Part shown: in pieces, positions 15,266 to 18,875 of the stretch
Layout of the letters: every line of letters starts with the position of its first letter
Numbering within the stretch: the stretch's first letter is position 1
Source of the DNA: Candidatus Cloacimonadota bacterium
GTDB taxonomy: Bacteria > Cloacimonadota > Cloacimonadia > Cloacimonadales > Cloacimonadaceae
Assembly: GCA_028681035.1 (NCBI GenBank)
Contig: JAQUJJ010000065.1
Span: 1-18,875, forward strand
DNA: 18,875 bases
Direction: 5' to 3'
The notes under the pieces: generated by a model
The model's database searches: none
What the model saw: only the letters and a program-made list of their open reading frames with translations
What the model was told of the DNA's origin: nothing
Translations under genes and position numbers: made by a program

Positions 15266-15280
15266 CAGGCGAGACGCCTG
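15266..15280. repeat. REP-like hairpin CAGGCG-AGA-CGCCTG
   Basis: A perfect 6-bp GC stem with a 3-base loop, followed at 15284 by a weaker imperfect palindrome (ACTCCGGAACGAAGT). It stands out as GC-rich within an AT-rich gap and resembles a dispersed REP-type palindrome. Confidence 0.7.
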
Positions 15281-15306
15281 CAACTCCGGAACGAAGTCCC
15301 TCACGC

Positions 15307-15370
15307 CAACACATCAGCACTTCAACACACCAGCACTTCAACACATCAGCACTTCAACACACCAGCACTT
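15307..15370. repeat. Four tandem 16-bp units CAACACAYCAGCACTT
   Basis: Units start at 15307, 15323, 15339 and 15355. The single variable base alternates T, C, T, C, so the array looks like a doubled 32-bp unit. A partial copy (CTTCAGCACACCAG) precedes it near 15250. Confidence 0.95.
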
Positions 15371-15380
15371 TGTCAACTTT

Positions 15381-15400
15381 GGTCGCTTCAGAGAGCGACC
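15381..15400. repeat. GGTCGCT hairpin beside the ssnA stop codon
   Basis: GGTCGCT-TCAGAG-AGCGACC is a perfect 7-bp stem ending 5 bases from the ssnA stop codon. On the minus strand it directly follows ssnA but has no U-tract, so it is more REP-like or an mRNA 3'-end stabiliser than an intrinsic terminator. Confidence 0.65.
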
Positions 15401-15405
15401 CTACG

Positions 15406-16734
15406 CTAAAACCTGTTCCACAGCGCAGCGGCAAGCTCACGGGAGCGTGCTTTTATAGCGGTTTCGTCTATGTCAAGCAGTAGTTCACCGTCCCACATCA
15501 GCACTTTGCCGGCGCAGATGGTGGCACTTACGCTGGCTTGAGATAATCCATAAACCACGTGTCCTATCCAGGTGTTCTCATCCAGCGGAGTATGGGGATC
15601 GTAATCCACCACAATAATATCGGCAGCACCGCCTTCAGTTATTATTCCGTGCTTTGCACCCCAGTATTTCTGAGCGATGACAGGATTGTTTTGCACCAAG
15701 GCATTGGCAAGTTCCATGAATCCCTGAGAGGGGTCGTTTTGTCTGTAATGCTGTGCCCAAATGCCTACGCGCACTTCTTCCAGCATATTCACGGTCATGG
15801 CATCGGTGCCCAAGCCAACCGTAATCCCAAGCTCGTTCATTTTGCACACATCGGCAATGCCAACGGCGTTATTGAGGTTACTTTGGGGGTTGGTAACGAT
15901 AGCGGCACCTTTTTCTGCCACAATCATCATTTCTTTGGGGTTAAGGTGTACACCGTGCGCCAGAATGCTGTTTTTGTTTATTAAGCTAAAGTCGTTAAGC
16001 CTTTCCACCACGCGTTTTCCAAAGTGGTCTATGTTATAGCGTTCGTCAGATTCCGCTTCTGCGGCGTGGATGTGTGTACCACAATTCAGGCTTTGCACTT
16101 GCGCAGCTATCTGTTCCAAGCTTTTATCGCTTAGGGTGAACGCCGCATGCATGCCAAAGAGTCCTTTCAGGTGCTCATCAGGATGAGTTTGGCAGCTTTT
16201 TATCCAAGCCGCATTTTCCTCAATTCCTTCTTGGCTAATAGCTTCTCCATCCCTGTCTGAAACTTCATAACAGAGGTTAGCACGAATACCGCTAAGTTTT
16301 ATCGCTTTGGCTATTTCGCTTAGAGAGCCACGTACAGCAAAGGGAGAGGCGTGATGATCTATAATCGTGGTTGTCCCTTTACGGATAGCAGTTAGGGAGG
16401 AAACCAAAGCACTGATATAGTTATCTTCTTTCTGCAGTTTTTTATCCAATCGCCACCAGAGGTTGTTTAGCACTTCAGAAAAGTCCTTGGAAGGGGCAGC
16501 TTTGCCTAGTCCCGTTACCAAAGTGGAATAGAAGTGATGATGTGCATTTATCAAGCCAGGCATAATAATCTTGCCCTGCACATCGATGCGTTCACATTCT
16601 ATCGCAGAGAAATCTGCCAAAGGGGCAATTTTGCTTATCTTGCCATCCTCCACCATAATCGCCATGTTATTTATTACTGGCTGTTTAGCATCAAAGCTAA
16701 GTATAAGTCCACCGTGCAAAATGTATCTGTTCAT
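15406..16734 (-). CDS. ssnA: SsnA-family putative aminohydrolase
   Basis: The protein has 442 residues from the preferred start, equal to E. coli SsnA. It has the amidohydrolase layout of the guanine-deaminase/chlorohydrolase group: a beta-sandwich at both ends and a TIM barrel with H65-x-H67 (INAHHHFYS), a THIHAAE metal His, LAHGVH, and the catalytic Asp in GLGTDAM. It probably deaminates or hydrolyses a purine-type ring, and the gene is a marker of purine/urate-degrading anaerobic clusters. Two ATGs are adjacent; AAGGAG (16740-16745) is 2 bases from the first and 5 from the second, so the second (16734) is favoured. It starts divergently from the DUF5916 gene and is separated from ygeY by the repeat region. 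Confidence 0.92.
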   Translation of the reverse strand: MNRYILHGGLILSFDAKQPVINNMAIMVEDGKISKIAPLADFSAIECERIDVQGKIIMPGLINAHHHFYSTLVTGLGKAAPSKDFSEVLNNLWWRLDKKLQKEDNYISALVSSLTAIRKGTTTIIDHHASPFAVRGSLSEIAKAIKLSGIRANLCYEVSDRDGEAISQEGIEENAAWIKSCQTHPDEHLKGLFGMHAAFTLSDKSLEQIAAQVQSLNCGTHIHAAEAESDERYNIDHFGKRVVERLNDFSLINKNSILAHGVHLNPKEMMIVAEKGAAIVTNPQSNLNNAVGIADVCKMNELGITVGLGTDAMTVNMLEEVRVGIWAQHYRQNDPSQGFMELANALVQNNPVIAQKYWGAKHGIITEGGAADIIVVDYDPHTPLDENTWIGHVVYGLSQASVSATICAGKVLMWDGELLLDIDETAIKARSRELAAALWNRF

Positions 16735-16737
16735 CAT

Positions 16738-16934
16738 ATCTCCTTAATTTTCACATTGGGATATCAATGAAAAGGAAGACACAGATATTTGTCAATGAGA
16801 AAGTGGAATACTCACATCTTCTCGTTTTTAAACAAGATATAACAAGCTGATTTTCTCCCCATTGGCTCTTGTTTTGCATGTGCTATACATTCAAGACAAC
16901 ATTACCTGCTAAATATAAAATTAACGAGGTTAAG
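16738..16934. promoter_or_regulatory. Divergent promoter region between ssnA and the DUF5916 gene
   Basis: On the plus strand TTGGCT (16862-16867), a 16-base spacer and an extended -10 TGCTATACA (16881-16889) make a plausible sigma70-type promoter about 45 bases before the ATG at 16935. On the minus strand an isolated TTGACA (16795-16790) lies upstream of ssnA but has no -10 at proper spacing. The organism's promoter consensus is unknown to me, so this is tentative. Confidence 0.35.
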
Positions 16935-18875
16935 ATGAAGCATCTATTCTGCTTAGTGCTTTCTATTTGTATGTTTATCACTTGTTTCGCCATAGCTGTT
17001 CCTGTTTCCGACACCCCCATTCTTCAAGAAGACAACTTAATTACCAACTTGCTGCGGGTTGATCCAGAGGATAAAAAGCCGGAAACTTTAAGCACCAAGT
17101 GCTGGCTATGGCAGGATGCTGATTGCTTAGTTGCTTACTTTGAGTGCGAGATAGATTCCAGCTTTTATCATGGCTCTGTTGCCACTCGTGATAATGCTGG
17201 AGCTGCGGATTATGTGCGGGTGCAGCTAATCACCATCCCCGATGCTTTCTTTGCTTATTACTACGTGGCATACCCCAACGGAAACCTACATGATGCCGTG
17301 CGTACTGCGGATTCCATGGATAGAAATTGGGACAGCCATTACACTTATGAAAGCAAATATGACAACCAGCTTTGGCGGATAACGATGCGTATTCCGCTGG
17401 GAGAGCTACGTTTCCAGCAGAAACTTCCCTACCAATGGAAGATTATCATCACTCGCAACTATAAAAAAGCAGAGCAAGCTTACAGCTTTCCATATGTGTT
17501 GCCAGACATGAAGAATGATTACTTCCTGAAAGCGCAGGATATCACGCTTAGCCATCCCATTAAGTCTAAACTGGACATCTCTTTTCGCCCCTATATCGTG
17601 AGAAGCTATGACATGATAGAGAAAACCAGCAGCTTCGATCCCGACCATCTGGGCTTGGATATCGCCTTCAATCCTGCTCAGCGTACCCGCATCAAGCTGA
17701 GCGTGAATCCCGATTTCTCCGATGTCCCGCCCGATGACGCTGCCGATAATTATAACAGCAAATACCCGCCTTACTTAGCGGAAAACCGCTTCTTCTTTAC
17801 CGAAGATTTGGATGTATTTGGGCGCAATAGCCATGCCTTTTACAGCCGTAGAATAGTGCAGCCGCAGCTTGCCTTCAAGATTACCGGCAGGAACAAAAGC
17901 TACAACTGGGGGCTGCTGGGTGCATTCGATAAAGATATCTGGATTTATGGTAGGCGCATAAACCGTGATGATTATTACCAAGTATTGGCGTTAAACCCAG
18001 CTTGGCGAAGGCTTAAGCTGAATAACTACCTCCTCAGCAGAACAAACACCGGCTACTACAACCATGTTTTTAACGGACAGTATAAACTGCAAATGGGTGA
18101 AGATTATCACCTTAGCAGCACTATCATGGGTAGCACCCGGAAAACAGCAACAGATACGGAAGCTAAAACAGGTGCACTGGGCACTTTGCAGTTCAATGCC
18201 TTTCCCGGCAACTGGAATGCCACTGCCTTCTATACCAGAGTTTCCAAAGATATCTATGCGGACATGGGCTACAATATCCTAAAAGATTACCACAATTGGG
18301 GAGGCAACTTTGGCTGGGACGCAGAACAATCTGATAATTTTTTTAAAGATCAGGGCTTTAGTGTATGGGGAAGTGCAGTTGAATATCACCCTGATACCAA
18401 GCCTAAGCAAGAATGCAGTATTGAGGGCATTTATTACGCCAACTTCAAGCCTGATTTTGGGCTTAACTTTTCTGCCAATATCAGTAGTGAGCTGGACAAC
18501 AAAGACCAAGCTCATGATTGCTACCAAGTGAATGGAAGTTTTAACATTCATCGTTGGGATGCGCTTAGTATCTCCGTGTCCTACCGCCGCTCCCACTCCC
18601 TGATTTACCAGCTTCATAGAAACCACATGCTAAACTCTTATTACCTAACCCTTTGGGGATCTCCTAGTAAGAATATATCTTACACTTGCAGCCTTAGTAA
18701 ATATGAATACGATTATGCCAAGCTTAGCCTCATCGACGGCGAAGAAGTTATCTTAGATAATCGTTACCTCATCGGTAATGCCTCGCTAAGTTACACTCAT
18801 AGCCAAAACCTGCGCTTTAGCAGCGGGATTAGTGCCGATACTAACGATAGCTATGAGGTTTTCTCGGCGATTGGC
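16935..18875 (+). CDS. DUF5916-type outer-membrane beta-barrel protein with N-terminal CBM9-like domain (3' partial)
   Basis: An open frame of 647 codons from the ATG runs off the window. Residues 1-22 (MKHLFCLVLSICMFITCFAI) are a signal peptide. A carbohydrate-binding family 9-like beta-sandwich follows (about 25-205: ADYVRVQLITIPDAFFAYYY, WRITMRIPLGELRF). The DUF5916 signature then appears as NPDFSDVPPDDA (from 258) and LAENRFFFTEDLDVFG (from 281). The rest is alternating aromatic/polar strands typical of an outer-membrane barrel. GAGGT lies 4 bases before the ATG. Family members are large (usually 700-900 residues), so perhaps 100-250 residues are missing. The function is unproven; a role in outer-membrane uptake or surface binding is possible. 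Its divergent position beside ssnA does not by itself tie it to purine use. Confidence 0.85.
   Translation, partial: MKHLFCLVLSICMFITCFAIAVPVSDTPILQEDNLITNLLRVDPEDKKPETLSTKCWLWQDADCLVAYFECEIDSSFYHGSVATRDNAGAADYVRVQLITIPDAFFAYYYVAYPNGNLHDAVRTADSMDRNWDSHYTYESKYDNQLWRITMRIPLGELRFQQKLPYQWKIIITRNYKKAEQAYSFPYVLPDMKNDYFLKAQDITLSHPIKSKLDISFRPYIVRSYDMIEKTSSFDPDHLGLDIAFNPAQRTRIKLSVNPDFSDVPPDDAADNYNSKYPPYLAENRFFFTEDLDVFGRNSHAFYSRRIVQPQLAFKITGRNKSYNWGLLGAFDKDIWIYGRRINRDDYYQVLALNPAWRRLKLNNYLLSRTNTGYYNHVFNGQYKLQMGEDYHLSSTIMGSTRKTATDTEAKTGALGTLQFNAFPGNWNATAFYTRVSKDIYADMGYNILKDYHNWGGNFGWDAEQSDNFFKDQGFSVWGSAVEYHPDTKPKQECSIEGIYYANFKPDFGLNFSANISSELDNKDQAHDCYQVNGSFNIHRWDALSISVSYRRSHSLIYQLHRNHMLNSYYLTLWGSPSKNISYTCSLSKYEYDYAKLSLIDGEEVILDNRYLIGNASLSYTHSQNLRFSSGISADTNDSYEVFSAIG

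Larger units (their letters stand above)
14524..15405. other. Gene-free repeat region between ygeY and ssnA
   Basis: This 882-base gap has no credible gene. From left to right it holds a solo ACACAGAGAAAAGCAGAG repeat, a 120-bp tandem array, another solo copy of the same repeat, a TTAACTC heptamer run, a CAGGCG hairpin, four 16-bp tandem units and a GGTCGCT hairpin. It has strong purine/pyrimidine strand bias. I found no clear promoter for ygeY in it. Confidence 0.8.

Noticed and set aside
15307..15370. CRISPR-like array
   Set aside because: The 16-bp units are directly adjacent with no spacers, and no cas gene is in the window.
15244..15483. 79-codon plus-strand frame rich in His/Thr/Ser
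   Set aside because: Its composition is a translation of the 16-bp repeat, and its end overlaps the antisense of ssnA.
16790..16795. TTGACA on the minus strand as the ssnA promoter -35
   Set aside because: No convincing -10 lies 16-18 bases downstream; the nearest AT-rich hexamer is at the wrong distance.

Overview
The window comes from a Gram-negative bacterium of the FCB type, most likely an anaerobic amino-acid and purine fermenter such as Candidatus Cloacimonadota. This placement is inferred from protein style, not from a marker gene. The clues are a secreted multi-domain protein with a type IX-like C-terminal sorting signal (NYPNPFNPETTISF), a DUF5916-type outer-membrane barrel, GxxExxY proteins, and abundant low-complexity intergenic repeats.

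Layout. Bases 1-2769 (+) are the 3' part of a large surface or secreted protein. It converges on a strong bidirectional terminator at 2800-2827. From 16.7 kb down to 2.9 kb every functional gene is on the minus strand. In transcription order they are: SsnA-type aminohydrolase; an 880-base repeat-filled gap; YgeY-type M20 hydrolase, threonine-synthase-like PLP enzyme, hydantoinase/dihydropyrimidinase-like amidohydrolase, molybdenum hydroxylase large subunit and [2Fe-2S] subunit (five genes joined by 1-8 base overlaps); a GxxExxY cassette; YgeW knotted carbamoyltransferase; a second GxxExxY cassette; a long cysteine-synthase-like PLP enzyme, a MocA-like nucleotidyltransferase and a nitroreductase (overlapping genes). 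A divergent gene at 16935 (+) encodes a DUF5916 outer-membrane protein that runs off the window.

How the genes work together. SsnA, YgeY, YgeW, HyuA-like, XdhD-like and MocA-like proteins are the hallmark set of the E. coli yge/ygf/xdh and clostridial clusters tied to anaerobic purine (including urate) breakdown with a molybdenum hydroxylase, sometimes selenium-dependent. The expected logic is purine hydroxylation by Xdh, deamination and ring opening by SsnA and the HyuA-like enzyme, hydrolysis by YgeY, carbamoyl transfer by YgeW to conserve energy as carbamoyl phosphate, and ammonia elimination by a PLP enzyme. No recognisable YgeX (diaminopropionate ammonia-lyase), YgfK, FAD subunit, YqeB or YqeC is present; two other fold-type II PLP enzymes sit in the cluster.

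The most novel structure is in the gaps. Two GxxExxY genes (PD-(D/E)XK nuclease-like) each lie inside long inverted repeats of two different families. Solo copies of the same repeat words, a 120-bp tandem array, 16-bp tandem repeats and REP-like hairpins fill the other gap of the cluster. One such low-complexity tract appears to form the N-terminus of the amidohydrolase, whose usual N-terminal beta-sandwich domain is missing.
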